Below the pieces are notes generated by a model that did no database searches, was not told the DNA's origin, and was given only the letters and a program-made list of their open reading frames with translations. Position numbers and translations under genes: made by a program. A stretch of DNA of 64,000 bases from Durusdinium trenchii (lineage: Eukaryota; Sar; Dinophyceae; Suessiales; Symbiodiniaceae), in assembly GCA_963970005.1 (NCBI GenBank), contig CAXAMN010004224.1, positions 1,142,199 through 1,206,198 on the forward strand, in the 5' to 3' direction. The first letter of the stretch is position 1. Each line of letters opens with the position of its first letter. Positions 1 to 12,302 of this stretch are shown piece by piece.

Positions 1-819
1 GGTCACTTTGAAGCTGCTTTTTGACGGTGTCATCGTTGATCGCCGGGATACCCTCCAGACCTCCTGAGATCCCATCCGGGATACACTTCGAAGAATCAGG
101 ACCAAGTGGATGGCTGTGTTTGATGATTTCCGGTACAAACAAAGGTGGTGCTTTCATGTCGTTATTGCAGGGTTCGGGAGTACTAGTTGATGGCATGCGT
201 GACTGGCGACCAGTCGCTCGTTCGTCGAAGCTTCGAGTTTTCAGTGGTTTTCGACACAAACTGTTTACTTGTGTCAAAAGCACACACAGCTGGTGGAAAA
301 GAGGGAATGTGTTTCTTTGTATTGCATCCTGTTTTCTTTTTTTTAAAAAAAATTTTATATCGTCATATATCGTCCATTGATGAGAGTTGTAATCGTTTGA
401 CTGTGAGCGGGGCCGGGTAATATAATTGAAATAGCGCCGTGTGGGTGGGTTGGGGTATCAATAGGGTTTTGTTGTTGTTGTCGTCATACTTGTTGCTGTC
501 CTTTGTTTTTGTTGTCATTTGACATCATGTAGCACACTATCTTGCCAATCTAGTTGATGGAGGACATCCAGCACCATCTAGAACCACCAAAACACACTCA
601 AGACCAGGTCACCAGGAGCTTTGAGCTGCTGTTCCTTTGAAGGAACACTATACGGACTATACATCGATACGGGGTGATCACGAAGAAAATGCTCTTTTCT
701 CAGATTCACCCAGATGGAACCCTCATCACCAAGATCTCCCCAAAAATCTTCCGACCCCACAATGGTTTTTCGGAAAAAGACCTCCTGTCCCAAATTCACC
801 TGGACACTTTCCGGTGTTC

Positions 820-900
820 ACGATCTCCAGATGTGCAGGGAAGACAGCTTTGGACTTGGCGGAAGAGTTGAAGGTGCCGGACTATTTGTTGGAGGCTTCC
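820..900 (+). CDS. possible ankyrin-repeat exon fragment
   Basis: One forward frame reads G-K-T-A-L-D-L-A-E-E-L around 838-873, followed by P-D-Y-L-L. This resembles the first half of an ankyrin repeat (consensus G-x-T-A-L-x-x-A). Several AG acceptor candidates lie just upstream, so it could be one short exon of a split gene. The match covers less than one repeat and no second repeat is visible, so chance cannot be excluded. Confidence 0.2.
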
Positions 901-2094
901 ATGGGCAGTCGTCTCAATGTGACGCGTCGTCAGTGGTTTCCGAAACCAGAGGTCGAGCCATCCAACTGGTGCTGCTTGTTTTGGGCGGGGGCCAACGTTT
1001 TCGGTGAAGGGATGTGAAGTGAAGATCAGTGAAGATCCAGTATATCCAGTGAAGTGAAGGTCCAGTCCTGTCGGAGGGAGATTTCATTTGGCCACCCACT
1101 TCCAACAGGTCACCAGCTGCGACTCTATTGGTCTAAAGATATCTAAAGTGTCTACCAGTTTCACCTCCAGATTTGTAGAGTCGCAGTGCTGGTAGAGGCC
1201 AAAAAAGAGCTCCAACAAGCGAGCGAATTCCGTTTTAAGATGTTCACTCCATCGTAGCCTGAAGCGGATCAGCTCGCTAAGCCGCCTGGACGATGGCTTT
1301 CCTCAACTCTACGGCAGTGATGCACTGGACGCACGGGCCGGACGGGCCATGGGCCATGCCATGTTCCTTCCTGCATAATCTGCAGATTCGCACGGAACAC
1401 GACAAAAAGACAACTAACAGATCCCAGATCAGACACGCGCGGCAAGGATCTTCCCGGACTGGCCGACGTACGTATGAAATTCGTGTTGCCCGATAGAACC
1501 CCCTCCTGAACTCCTCAGGGCCAGGGTCCTAGGATCTTGGGGCCTCCGAATCGTCATACCTGGCACCAAAAGGCACCTCCGATTCGGCGGAACCGATGCA
1601 GCGACCGGTCTGACTGCCCAGTCGACGCATCATCCAGCATCGTAGATGACCATGATGACCGGGTGATCACCAAAGATAGTGACCGGCCGACGTGCCAATT
1701 AAGCTAAGCTTCACTTACCATGACTGACTCTTATACAGTACAATTCAATATGAAAGAAGGTCTATGGATCTTGGATCTAGCGCAGCCCACCAGCATCACG
1801 ATCTGAATTCGCTGCGTCCAGCACGTTGGGACCAAGGCTTGGTCCCACCGTGGCCCTATGACTACTGAGATAGGGAAAGAAGCATGGGTCTGTTTGGCTT
1901 AGCTCAAGGAGCCCTTGTAGCTGTTGAGTCAACAAACTGCTTGTTCTTCGACCCTAGGGCTCCAACCATTTCCTCAGGTTCGGTGGTTAGACGCCCTGGC
2001 ACCCACCCCAAGCACCGTACACCGAGTTTCAGAGAAGCGGGCCAGGAGCACTACAGGGCTGATAAAGCCGACGGTACCGGACTCTCCTGGCGTC

Positions 2095-2225
2095 GGTCCT
2101 TAAGTAGCTTCTTGCTACTAGTAGCGATGGCCTCCAACCTACTAGCTTCTTGTTCCATCTTGTTCCTAGTAGTAATGCCAGGGGCCAGGAGCTACTAGTA
2201 GCTTCTTGTTACTAGTAGCAAATTA
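2095..2225 (+). repeat. dispersed CTACTAGTAG-rich repeat, copy 1
   Basis: The segment is dense in CTAGTAG and GCTACTAGTAGC palindromes together with GGCCAGGAGC and CTTCTTGTTACTAGTAG. The same words recur at 6238-6312 on this strand and in inverse orientation at about 61530-61625, so this is a dispersed family. It encodes nothing visible. It may be a non-autonomous transposon remnant. Confidence 0.55.
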
Positions 2226-2860
2226 TAGCTACTAATTGCGATGCACTTCATATCAGTTCCTGGCTTATTTTTTGTTTTGGAAGGCCTTGGACGGCAACAT
2301 CCAGAAGTGTACCTCCATTGTCGCGGGCAGCGTGGGCAGTGTGGGCAGTGCGAACAGCAGCCCGTGCCTGGGTGTTTCGGGTTCAGTGGAAAGTGCTCCG
2401 GTGTGGCTGTTTAGTATCGATCCTGGTGCACCTTGTTCTCAGAAACTGGGTTGTTGCATCAAAGCACCTCAGAGCCCCCTAAATAGTACATCCCCTTATA
2501 CCTAGAACCTCATTTGTACATGTTACATCCACATATTGCACATCTGCCCAACTTCATATTCAATCAGAAAACTGTGCCCGTTTTCACAATGGACGTCTAA
2601 GCCGTCTAAGCTGCCTCGAGGGTCAAAAAAGCGTCACACACTTGCATGCATTCTTACATGGAGGCAGAACCAGAATTTGAATGAACCAACTCTTGACAAT
2701 TTTTGAGAAAGCAAACGTTTGCCCGTCCCCGGTCTAAAGTGTTGGAAACTCATGTCACTCACTCCCCCCCAAAAAGGCTACCACTCCTTTGTCTACCCAA
2801 CTACTGATTGCAGTCAGGGGGAACAAGTGAAAGCCCAAGTAATGGGCATGAACGCCCGAT

Positions 2861-3472
2861 TCACAGGTAAGAATGCCTCGGTGACGGGAAGAACACCTGC
2901 GCAAACAAATGCAACGATGAAACAAAGTTCATGCAAAAGAGAAACATGTTCCTAATAAAACAATTGCACCTCATTACTAGGAAAGTTCCTGGAGCCAGTG
3001 GTGGGTGGGTCCTTATTGTTTTTGAGCATTGCCACCCAAAGGACAAGCACGCTGAGAGGGGACTTTCGAACGCCCACATGCGGCAAGGATGCCTAAGCAC
3101 CGGAAAAGGTGTCTTATCCTTTGCCCACAATAGACAGAAATGTCTGCCCAAGAAGAGGTTCCAGGTAGGTCTGCATGGACCTTCCTTTCGGGTTGTCCAA
3201 TGGTAATTGGGAGTGTGGATGCTTCTAATTGTGATCCCTTTGAAGGTGCTGGTGTGTTTCCTATAGGCAAGACTATCAGGTTGAGGTGTTCTTCTTGCTT
3301 TGTGGTGGTGGAATTCTATGGGGCGGTTCAGAAGACACTCATACACTCCTTGCAACTTCAGCATGTTTGCTCCGAAGATCTTTTGTCCTATCTTTGTGAT
3401 GGCCTGGACTTCCTTTGCCTGGAAGTTTGGGTTCTCAAGCACCTTTTCCAACAACTTATGGAGAGGAAGAGT
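2861..3472 (-). CDS. unidentified protein-like reading frame
   Basis: The minus-strand frame is open for about 200 codons. Its first 50 residues (about 3472-3310) have the charged and hydrophobic alternation of a real protein, for example L-E-K-V-L-E-N-P and I-T-K-I-G-Q-K-I-F-G. The second half is Cys/Phe-rich and looks less like coding sequence, so the exon may end near 3240. I recognise no family. The frame could continue upstream through a short intron, because another minus frame at 3540-3640 also looks protein-like. Confidence 0.3.
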   Translation of the reverse strand, partial: TLPLHKLLEKVLENPNFQAKEVQAITKIGQKIFGANMLKLQGVYECLLNRPIEFHHHKARRTPQPDSLAYRKHTSTFKGITIRSIHTPNYHWTTRKEGPCRPTWNLFLGRHFCLLWAKDKTPFPVLRHPCRMWAFESPLSACLSFGWQCSKTIRTHPPLAPGTFLVMRCNCFIRNMFLFCMNFVSSLHLFAQVFFPSPRHSYL

Positions 3473-3707
3473 AGGAGTATTGTATGCACAGAAGAAGACC
3501 TTTGGACATCACGGCTTTCACCCAGGGTCACCCATGCGCTAGTCGTTGTCCTCAAAAAGGATCCCTCCAACTCACCTATGCAGGTCCAAATTTCCCGTTT
3601 GACGAAGTCCAGGTCGATGACGATGATGCGTTCCATGTCTAGACAATCATCTTCAGGATCTGTCTTCCAAATCTGAAGAGGTGCGAAGCGCGTTCGATTT
3701 TTGTTTG

Positions 3708-3877
3708 TGATCTTCTTCTTCTTCTTCTTCTCGTTTGTATTATTTTGTGTATCTTTTTTTTATTCTTTATCGTTTCTTCTTCTTCCTTCTTCTTCTTATT
3801 CTTCTTCTTTGTCTTCTTATTCTTCCTTATTCTTCTTCTTCTTTTTCTTCTTCTTCTTCTTCTTTCTTCTTCGTGCG
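3708..3877. repeat. (TTC)n-rich polypyrimidine tract
   Basis: About 170 bases consist almost only of T and C with CTT/TTC periodicity on the plus strand. The minus strand reads as a long Lys/Arg/Glu run that is only the translated microsatellite. Confidence 0.9.
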
Positions 3878-3879
3878 AA

Positions 3880-6800
3880 GAACGTCGTGCGTTGGGTGTT
3901 GAGGGGTCATCCGGAACTTCAACAGTATCGCAATTGATTTTAATGTCACAGCAGCACGATATCATCGCGACCGGAACCCCATTCTCCTTCCGAAACCCAT
4001 CCCTTATTTGCGTGCCGGTCTCGGTAGTCACCGGCGCATGTAGACTCTGTGGTCTCCTCTTGGTGGTTATATACCGTAGAGGCGTGGAGTCTGACTCCAT
4101 GGTGAGACTCTTGGTGACAGCACCAAGTTCATGGGATGACGGGGTCACCGAGGTCACTCATGGGCACATCGGTTCCAGATGAAAAGAACATCCAGGATCC
4201 TGGAGCGTTGTGAGTAGCATGGTGTTATCCCTCCAGTTGTGGGAAAAGGATCAAACCCATACTCAGATGCCCATGCCTCTTTCAGGTGGAGTCGGACCCC
4301 CCCCCCCCCAATTTCCACTCATGCTGGGCTTTTGGCGCATGACCCCTCAGACTTCTTTGGTCAGTTCGGTGGGGGCTGAATTCGAGCATGTTTCACCACG
4401 ACGAACTTAGGAAAGAGAGAGCCGCCCGTACTGAGCCAATGGAGTGCTCAGTACGGGGGGAAAAAAGGCCTTTCGGTGGTGGATCTTCAATCAGGAGTTG
4501 TTTCGTTGGGTGTTTTTCGGTCGGTTTCGGTAGCCGCGGACAGTCCGAGCTGCTGGTGAGGTCAACCGGTCAACTGTCCTGGCTCCTGGTGCCCTGACCC
4601 AATCCGTTTTGACGGTCGCGAGGCACCATGCAGGCGCATCATGCAGGGCGCGCACCTGCCGAAAACATCACAGGAGACGGATTTCTGCTGGCGAAATCTC
4701 CACTACTCGCAGTCCGGAGAGCTGATTAGGCCCCTTCGGTGCCTTCTATACTCCACTAAGTGGGGGTTCTATAGAGGGTGTTCTGTCCGTTGTATGTGGA
4801 GTGCAGTTTTGCGTGCCAGTGATCTGTGTAACAGGTCCATTCTGATTCTCCGCATTTTTTGTGCTAGAGGCTCGGTGGGTGATTCGCCGGTTCTGGACAG
4901 AAGCAGAGGCTGATCTCCATTGGGGCTGTATAGACTGTTTTGTTATGTCTCCACGGACAATTAACGATTTTTCTTGTCATTTGTTAGGTCACTTTCTCAA
5001 TCAGTAATTCAGAATCCCCAAAAACAGAGAAGGACCATCTAACTCTGTTCTTGACCCTCGAGTAGGGCAGCCTTGCCTTGCACAGCCAGCTTTTGGGTTC
5101 TAAGCTGGATGCTCATCTTGCGTCAGAACATGCTTGAGAGGATAGGGATTGCCCCTTGTCACATCCACTCACGGGACTCGAAAGACACGACATGAACCTG
5201 CTTGGCAGCTCTACAGATCAGATCTCAGTCAATCGCCATCGCTGTCTCGGGGGAAACAAATCCATCAGCACCTTTTTCAAGCACGGGTTGATTTGCCCGT
5301 GCTTTGAACCGCCGAGCCGTGTGCTGAGTGGTTCCGGGTGTCCGATCCCGGCACCACCGCGCAGAAGTCGCAGCGCCTTTCGACACGACGTGGCGGAAGT
5401 CAGCAGCGGAAGTCGGTGGGTGAAACGTGTCTTTCGAATGGCAAGTGGACCGGCCGCGTGGTTGGTGACAAAGCATCTGGTCAAACAGAGTCTGAGCTAC
5501 TAAAAGAGTTGTTCAAAACCCTTGGTGATTCGCGCGGTTTGGCACATCCATCCCATTGAAACTAGGGAACAAGAGCCTCAGCAAAGGATCATCCAGTGTG
5601 TGCTGGCGGAAGGAACCAATCACCGCTCATCTGCTGGCTGCGCCTGACACTGAATTCACCCACAAGCACCGGTCGACTCGGCCGGATGGCGTTTGTTCTC
5701 CCAGACCACGCCCAACAATGAGCACTTCCATGCAGACCCGAAGACCGGCAGACCTTTGCTTAGGTGAAGTAGGCAAGGTGCAGTAGGCTGTGACAATGTC
5801 CACTAGACTGTCTAGTGACGCAGACTTCTTCAGCCATCAAGTGACTTGGGATGCCCCAAAATGAATTCAATTGATCAGAACATGGCTTCATCCTATACTA
5901 TTTTGATACCAGGTACTTTCGAGAAGGACACGAGACAAAGGTCGAGGCAGTGGTCCTGTTGGAATCTAAGTCTTACCCGTTCGCAGTCCGATGGCTCGAT
6001 CGGATGAACGTCGAGGGGATATTTCTCTGAAGGATCCAGAGTTCGGCGCATATGAATCCATATTGAGGCTGATTAGACGTGACCATTGATGTGTGCACAT
6101 ATTATAAGTTTATGCTTATAGTCCATGGCATTCATGTTGAGAGTTGAGAGCACCAATAATGTTAAAGAATGTATTATTTGTTTCAGATTGGCTTGGACAG
6201 ATTCGTAAGTCGCGCTATTGGTTTCAGATATTTGTATGAGGAGCCCCTAGTAGCGTCCTTGCTCCTAGTAGTAAGGCCAGGAGCCCCGTTCGTGGCTTCT
6301 TGTTACTAGTATGTGTTCAACCTTTACTTGAGATTATTCCACTAAACTGTGGCCTCATTCGTTCGTTGAAACCACCCGGTGTAAGAAAAAGACCTCCCAG
6401 CTAGAGCGATCGGCGTCCGCTGCCATCTCCTTGCACCACCGGACTTGGGCTGCCATCTACTCTGAACCCACTACAGCATATTGAGACCATGTCTACTTGA
6501 GCCTCATATATAGAGACAGGGGCTTTAAATTTTTTATGCTGTAACTGCTCCTAATTCAATGAGGTATATTGGAACACATAAAACCACGTTTTTGTGGATA
6601 CGAGGGTACCTTGTGCCTGCAGGAATCTATTGTTTAATGACATGTTTCATGGTTGGTTCCTTTTGAGACCTTATATATCCTTTGTGTTATCTGTTACTTT
6701 TGCCTTACATTTTGCGCAATGATTGCCTCATGTTTAGCGAGCTGGCTGTACAATCACCAGTTGAATATCGTGTTGGTAGGGGATTATACTTTAACATGCA

Positions 6801-8890
6801 CTATAGTGTAAGGAATTTAATGGTGGATTATGTCAACCCCTATTAACTCCATGTCAATCCCATTAATAATCAATATATAATATCAACCAACTTTCCAGGA
6901 TTGGACACCAAGTCTGGTCCACCGCTCAGGGTAGATCAAGTTGTTGATGCTTTCCAGTCCTGAACGATCAAGAGAATTGTTTGTTTTTTTTCTCATGCCG
7001 CTAGTGATGCGTTTCAAGGGTATCTTGGCAGGGTGAAGTTTGAGGATACAGTACGATCAAGGCTGATTCAGAGGATGTGATTTCATCAACTCAACTAGTC
7101 TCCTTTCAAATGATTGGTTTTTCATGCACCAAGATCCGGAAAAAAATAGACAGACCAACGTCGACTGATCAGAAAGATGTCACGGCGTCCAGCCTCATCA
7201 AGTTGTCTTGGTGTGTGAGGCACGTCGACCACCTGAAAGGTGTGATTTGTCGATGTCTCACACACCTAAGCAGCATAGCCGCTAAACATCGCTAAGCTAA
7301 TTGTTTCCTATGTATTTACTAATATGTCCTAATGATGTTGATCACTAGTGGAAGCTTAACTTCCTCAACATAAGCTTAGCTCTGCGATGCCTTCGCGATG
7401 TCTTCGCGATGCATCACGCGTCCTTGTGGGCCGTGGGCTCTTCTGTCCCGGCTTCACTCCATCGAGAACTACGACGGCTGAGACGCTCTTCAGTTCTTCT
7501 TGACCCGTTTCGCGCGGCGAAAATGGCCTCCGGCCGCTTTTTCTGAGGCTTTCTCTTTGGTTTTCCTGGACATGGGTGGCTTTGTCTGAGAGCGGAACCG
7601 GACCACCGACGTCCGGGGCGCCGAGCGGCCCTTCCCATGTTCCCATGATCTTCCCCCTGCTGGACCGTTGATGGACCTGGATTCCTTTTGGCCAGGATGG
7701 ACCTAAATCTAGGGATCAATACTCGGTCCAGGGCGGGGAAGGTGGTCTTCGTTGGAGTCTAGGGCGGTCGCACTGACACCGTCCGAAGTGAAGGGGGTGG
7801 ACTGAGCTGTCGATGTCTCAGCTGTGCAGCGAACCCAGTCTTCCCCAGCCGCCCTTCACCCAGTCTCTCACATGTGAGCACCGCAAGAAACCTCCCAAGA
7901 TGAACTAAGTAAAGGCCTTATCATACGTATTTTGCAGAGCTCATGTGGGTTTGTATCTTAATAGGGGATAATAGGACCTCCCAACTTTCGAGGTCGAACT
8001 GAGGGGTCCTTGAGCTGTAGACCATATCACACCCATGTAGACCCAGTGGTTCATGGTGAACAATTGTGAACATCACCTTTTGGAGAATCCAATCTCTGTT
8101 TTTCCTCCAAAGAAGCGCGATCAAGCGCGATCAAGCAGCCCAACGTCACTTAAAATAATTTTGAAGGGATCCAATTCCACTGATATGTTTGTTCTTGACT
8201 TCGTCCAACCCTGAGCCTTGAAACACCGTCCCTCGCACCCCAAGCCTATTCGACCCCAAGCCCATCTCGGGTAGTTCCAGGATCCACAAGCCCATTCTGT
8301 CGCTGGTCTTGCAAAAGTTTGGCCCGGTGGACCCAGCAGACCCCCGGATTCGATGCGACGTGAACCCCTTCGACCGAGCCGCGGGTGGGTGACAGAAACC
8401 GTGACCTGCCGTCGGTTGTGGTTGGACCGCACCCAGCGGTGCTGAAGTGGCAGCGCAGCCCAAGGAGGTCCTTTTTAAACCAAAAGCTCCACTGGCGTCG
8501 TTTTCAGTTGGTTTGTTTTCGGTGATATCCAGGAGAATTTGACCTTGCGGAATGCAATGTTGATGTGTTGATGCCTAACAACACTGGGGTAGCGGACGTC
8601 AAGACCCTAAATTGCGGTCCCTAGACCATGCATGTACTAGTATTGGACTATTTATCATACATTGGGTGGTTTCAGGGGGAGCATCTTACTCTATGGACGG
8701 TCTGCGGTCTGTGTTTCTTCTGAGGTTTTGTAGCCACCGAGCCGTCTTTGGAATTGAAGGTGGCCGCAGCCAGGCCACCGCAGAGGACGGGGCGCTGGAA
8801 ACATCTTTGGAGTGTTCAGATGAATTTGGGTGTGGTGAGTGGGGTGACGGTATGTGACGATGATTGGCAAGTGATGCACAGGTGTGTTTG
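3880..8890. other. gene-poor stretch
   Basis: No reading frame is convincing. There is a 13-base C run at 4297-4309 and a second CTACTAGTAG repeat copy at 6238-6312. The minus-strand frames at 7365-7719 and both frames at 5218-5503 are open but low in recognisable content. The AT-rich stretch 5800-7300 is stop-rich in all frames. Confidence 0.5.
6238..6312 (+). repeat. dispersed CTACTAGTAG-rich repeat, copy 2
   Basis: It shares CCTAGTAGTAA, GGCCAGGAGC and GGCTTCTTGTTACTAGT with the copy at 2095-2225. It shares AGGAGCCCCGTTCGT with the inverse copy near 61550, which links the three as one family. Confidence 0.55.
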
Positions 8891-9721
8891 TTTTCCCCGA
8901 ATCCGTAGCGAAGGGTTCTCGTTTAACTCTGGGGGGTCTGGGGGTAGAGCCTAGTTCGCGACCCGTTGTTTCTAAGTTCGCAACCGTCCGCAGTAGAGCG
9001 CTAAGGCGCTGCCATTGGGGGAAGCTTTTGGAGAGGGCTTCGGATGAAAACGTGACGTGTCAGATTCGTGTCAAATAGCGTGGAAACGTGTGCAAATGTA
9101 ATATGTTGAAGTATGGAGGTTGAGTTCAGTGCGCAGGCGCAGCGTTTTGTGAGATCCGCAGTTTTCTGCGCAGTTCCATTGGGATTAGCGTTTGGAGAGT
9201 GGTGTTTTTGAGGTGTTGGGTGTGGCCGTGCCATTGGGATTTGCGTTTGAGAGTGTGGCATCGAAGCTCTGTTTTCGTGACAAGTTTCAGCTGAAATGGC
9301 GAGTTTGGTGGATGGGAGTGTGCTCAGAACGGGTCGAAATCATTCCAACCGTGTGGTGTGGTGCAAATTCTGTTGAAGCTCACAGATGATATTGTCACTT
9401 TTCGTGGCAGGCGCAGTACTTTGCTCGGGCTTTGAGGTGTGGAAGTGCGATGTTCGTGGCAGGCGCAGGGAATCGTGAGGTTGCGAGGTGTGACGGAGGT
9501 GACATTTCGTGGCAGGCGCAGTACTTTGTGCGCGTCAGACGTGTGGACGCGGAAAGATTCGTGGCAGGCGCAGGGAATCGTGAGGTTGTGAGTTGTGGTA
9601 GAGGTGAATGTCGCTGTCACATTGGGATTGGCGTGTGAACGGGTGTTGTTTGCAGGGGCTGCAATCGTGAAACTGCTTGGCAGGACTGCGTGATGTGTGT
9701 GCTCCGATGGGTGTTTCCGCT

Positions 9722-9965
9722 TGACTTTTGGAGGAAGGCTCGTTCGAAACGCTCGTTTTGGAGACTTGACGGGTGATTTTTTGAGGAAGTCTCGTACGAA
9801 ACGCTCGTTTTGGAGACTTGACGTGTGACTTTTTGNNNNNNNNNNAGGTCTCGTACGAAACGCTCGTTTTGGAGACTTGACGTGTGACTTTTGGAGGAGG
9901 TCTCGTACGAAACGCTCGTTTGGGAGACTTGACGCGTGACTTTTGGAGGAAGTCTCGCACGAAAT
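9722..9965 (+). repeat. 52-bp tandem repeat block, unit A
   Basis: Four to five copies of a 52-bp unit are seen, with core GTCTCGTACGAAACGCTCG followed by TTTTGGAGACTTGAC. Successive cores at about 9734 and 9786 are 52 bases apart. The assembly gap at 9836-9845 falls inside the block, so the true copy number is unknown. Confidence 0.85.
9836..9845. other. assembly gap (10 N)
   Basis: Ten N bases sit inside the 52-bp tandem repeat. The spacing of the flanking repeat cores is about 60 instead of 52, so the length of the gap is nominal. Confidence 0.99.
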
Positions 9966-10004
9966 GCTCGCATGACTGCTTCTAGTATTTTCTAGTGTGT
10001 GGGC

Positions 10005-10413
10005 AGAACGTGCGGCGAGAGGACGTTCGTTATGTCGCAGTGCCAGTGAGATTTGCGCGGCCTTGGTGGAGAGTGCGTTTGCGTGCGCCGTGCCACTGGG
10101 GAGCGCGAAGCAGGGTGGCGTAAACGCGGCATGTCGCTGGTGAGCAGGATGATTTGTGGTATCATGCGATATGTTTGCTTGTAGTGTATGGGCAGACCCT
10201 GTGGCGACACGACGTTCGTGATGTCGCAGTGCCATTGGGATTTGCGCGGCCTTGGTGGAGAGTGCGTTTGCGTGGCGCCGTGCCACTGGGGAGCGCGAAA
10301 CAGGCTGGCGTAAACGCGGCGTGTCGCTGGTGAGCGGGGTGATATGTTTGCTTCAAGTGTGTATGTGTGTGGGCCGTGTGGCGACACGACGTTCGTGATG
10401 TTGCAGTGCCATT
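10005..10413 (+). repeat. about 180-bp tandem repeat, unit A
   Basis: A unit carrying GGCGACACGACGTTCGTGATG, GCAGTGCCATTGGGATTTGC and GTGCCACTGGGGAGCGCGAA repeats with starts near 10012, 10201 and 10378 (spacing 189 and 177). Further copies are at 14993-15295 and 18470-18830. The last copy here is split at its TT by the inserted element. Confidence 0.85.
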
Positions 10414-10466
10414 CTTAGATGGCCTGGTCGTTACTAGTGTGTTATGAGGGTCACAGGCATTAGCTA
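10414..10466 (+). repeat. left terminal inverted repeat
   Basis: Starts CTTAGATGG and ends GGCATTAGCTA. It pairs with 14939-14992. Further in, an internal inverted pair CTTTAAGGG/CCCTTAAG lies at about 10480-10522. Confidence 0.85.
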
Positions 10467-10948
10467 GTGCCACTATAAGGCTTTAAGGGTTAGCTAACGT
10501 CTCTAATGGTATACCCTTAAGACCAATTTTCAACAGGATTTTGTTGACATGTTTTCTGTAAAAATTGTCAGCATAATGTAAAAATGAGCGTATATAAACG
10601 ATTTCAAATTGCTTGTTGTAAGAAATTGCACAAAAATCTGGGTGTGTTTTTCACTGAAAAATTCAAAACATCGCTTTTGAGCATGACTTTGCTGGCAAGT
10701 GAAATTGAGCCTTTCCTTGGCAATTGAAAACACATTGTCGTTGCCCGTTCAACATGAGCCTTCACTGGCCACTGAACATGTAACATCAAGCTGTGCAGGG
10801 GTGATTTGTTTCTACACCAACTTCAGGTGAAAGGGCAGAAGAGTCTTGATGCTTTCTTTCACCTTTGGTGTCCACCATTGCTGCCAAGACAGCCTCCAAC
10901 TGCGTGAAGCACTGGTCCCTGTTGGTTCCCAATCTTCACTGCAAAGCT

Positions 10949-11563
10949 TCAGCAAAGAGACCCATGCATAAGCTTTGCCATTGACACTGAAGATCCCCAA
11001 CACCTCTCCTGCTTCGAAGGATCTGCCACCATCCACAGCAAGCAACACAGTATCACCTGTAGAGACTTTGCCGTTGGAAAGCTTTGCAGAAGCACTTCAG
11101 GACCAAATTCATTTTGAAGAAATGCTGCAAAATCCTTTGGAGGATCCCTTGGTTGTAACACAACGTGACCAGACTGAAAGAGATCAGGTTCTCGAGTCTT
11201 GAACAGCTCCTCTGCCAATGTCTCTTCAAGTAATGACTTTTCAAAGACAGAGGTATTCATCAGGGGATTTGCAGCCTTCTTGACTGCCTTGTGTTTGCGC
11301 TCAGTGGACCAACAAGCTGGCGGGAAGCCATGGGTGGTCAACCCCTATAACAAATGGAGAAGCCAATGGTATTTCCTAGGCACCTTGGCCAGCCAGCCTG
11401 CTTTGCCATAGGCTTCAAGGCCATCCTCAACTGCTGACAGGGCCTGCCACACTTGACCCTGATGCAGCAGTTCCACCAAAAAGCATTGTGCAAAGCAAGC
11501 ATCACAAACCTCATTGGCACAGCCAGAAGGCTTCACAACTTTCACAACCCAATAGACAGACAA
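10949..11563 (-). pseudogene. mobile-element protein C-terminal part, one in-frame stop
   Basis: One minus-strand frame runs from 11563 to 10949 with a single TAG at 11342-11344. It contains K-Y-H-W-L-L-H-L before the stop, and after it A-C-W-S-T-E-R-K-H-K followed by F-E-K-S-L-L-E-E-T-L. A histidine motif, then an E-R-K-H-K motif, then an acidic helix is the kind of layout seen in C-terminal regions of some DNA-transposon proteins. That comparison is my inference from pattern, not a verified homology. It lies inside the inverted-repeat element and is probably the end of the element's own decayed gene. The minisatellite abuts its upstream side. Confidence 0.5.
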
Positions 11564-11599
11564 AGGTGCAAGACCTCATTGCATTCGGCTCACGTCCCC

Positions 11600-12175
11600 C
11601 CAGCTCGCTGCCCCCAGTTTCCTTCTTCCAGTTTCCTTCTTCCAGTTCTCTTTATCCAGTTGCCTTCCCACAGTCCCTGCTTCCTTCCCACAATTCCCTT
11701 CCTCCAGTTCCCTTGCTCCAATTCCCTTCCCCCTAGTTCCTTTCCCACAGTTCCCTTCCTCCAGTTTCGGCGTCCCGTGGGTCCCGCCTGTTGGGCTTGT
11801 GTAAAGGACCGTTCTCCCACTTCGCCCTTCCCACAGTTCCTTTCCTCCAGTTCCCTTCCTACAGTTCCCTTCCCACAGTTCCCTTCCACCAGTTCCCTTC
11901 CTGGTTGCCTCCAGTTCCCTTCCCACAGTTCCCTTCCGCCAGTTCCCTTCCTGGTTGCCTCCAGTTCCCTTCCCACAGTTCCCTTCCTCCAGTTCCCTTC
12001 CCACAGTTCCTTGCCTCCAGTTCCCTTCCCACAGTCCCCTTCCACCAGTTCCTACAGTTCCCGCCCTCCAGTGCCCTACCCGCACTTCCCATCCTCCAGT
12101 TCCTTTCCCACAGTTCCCTTCCACCAGTTCCTTTCCCACAGTTTCCTGCCTCCAGTTCCCTTCTTCCAGTGCAGC
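11600..12175. repeat. pyrimidine-rich minisatellite
   Basis: About 40 imperfect copies of a 14-15-base unit alternate between TTCCCACAGTTCCC and TTCCTCCAGTTCCC. It is open in several frames on both strands (Pro/Ser-rich on plus, Gly/Glu/Trp-rich on minus) only because of the repeat. It lies between two decayed coding parts of the inverted-repeat element. Confidence 0.9.
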
Positions 12176-12302
12176 ATCAAATTGAGGTGGTGCCGTTTCA
12201 AGTCAAAATCTGAAATTAATATTGGTGGATGTCCCTTTTCAATTCAGGACCTAGGTGATTTTTTCTTACAATGGTGCCTGTTTGTTTGCGAGCTGCTGTG
12301 CT

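Larger units (their letters stand above)
1..3700. other. gene-poor stretch
   Basis: Apart from the ankyrin-like segment at 820-900 and the minus-strand frame at 2861-3472, no run of reading frame looks like protein. There is an imperfect inverted repeat at 1113-1127 and 1176-1192 (arms around GCGACTCTA). A copy of a dispersed CTACTAGTAG-rich repeat lies at 2095-2225. Confidence 0.5.
8890..10413 (+). repeat. higher-order repeat unit A, left part
   Basis: This is the first of three related units. In order it has a leader starting CCCGAATCCGTAGCGAAGGG, blocks around GTGGCAGGCGCAG, the 52-bp tandem repeat (about 9722-9965) and the roughly 180-bp tandem repeat (from about 10005). The unit is then cut at 10413 by the inverted-repeat element and resumes at 14993. 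Open minus-strand frames across it are by-products of the repeats. Confidence 0.8.

Noticed and set aside
3639-4157. Minus-strand frame with a long Lys/Arg/Glu run
   Set aside because: The basic run is the translated (GAA)n complement of the polypyrimidine tract. The remainder has no recognisable content.
9324-10387. Minus-strand frame of over 300 codons with Ala/Thr/His/Ser-rich repeats
   Set aside because: It runs across the 52-bp and 180-bp tandem repeats and the N gap, so it is a by-product of repeats.
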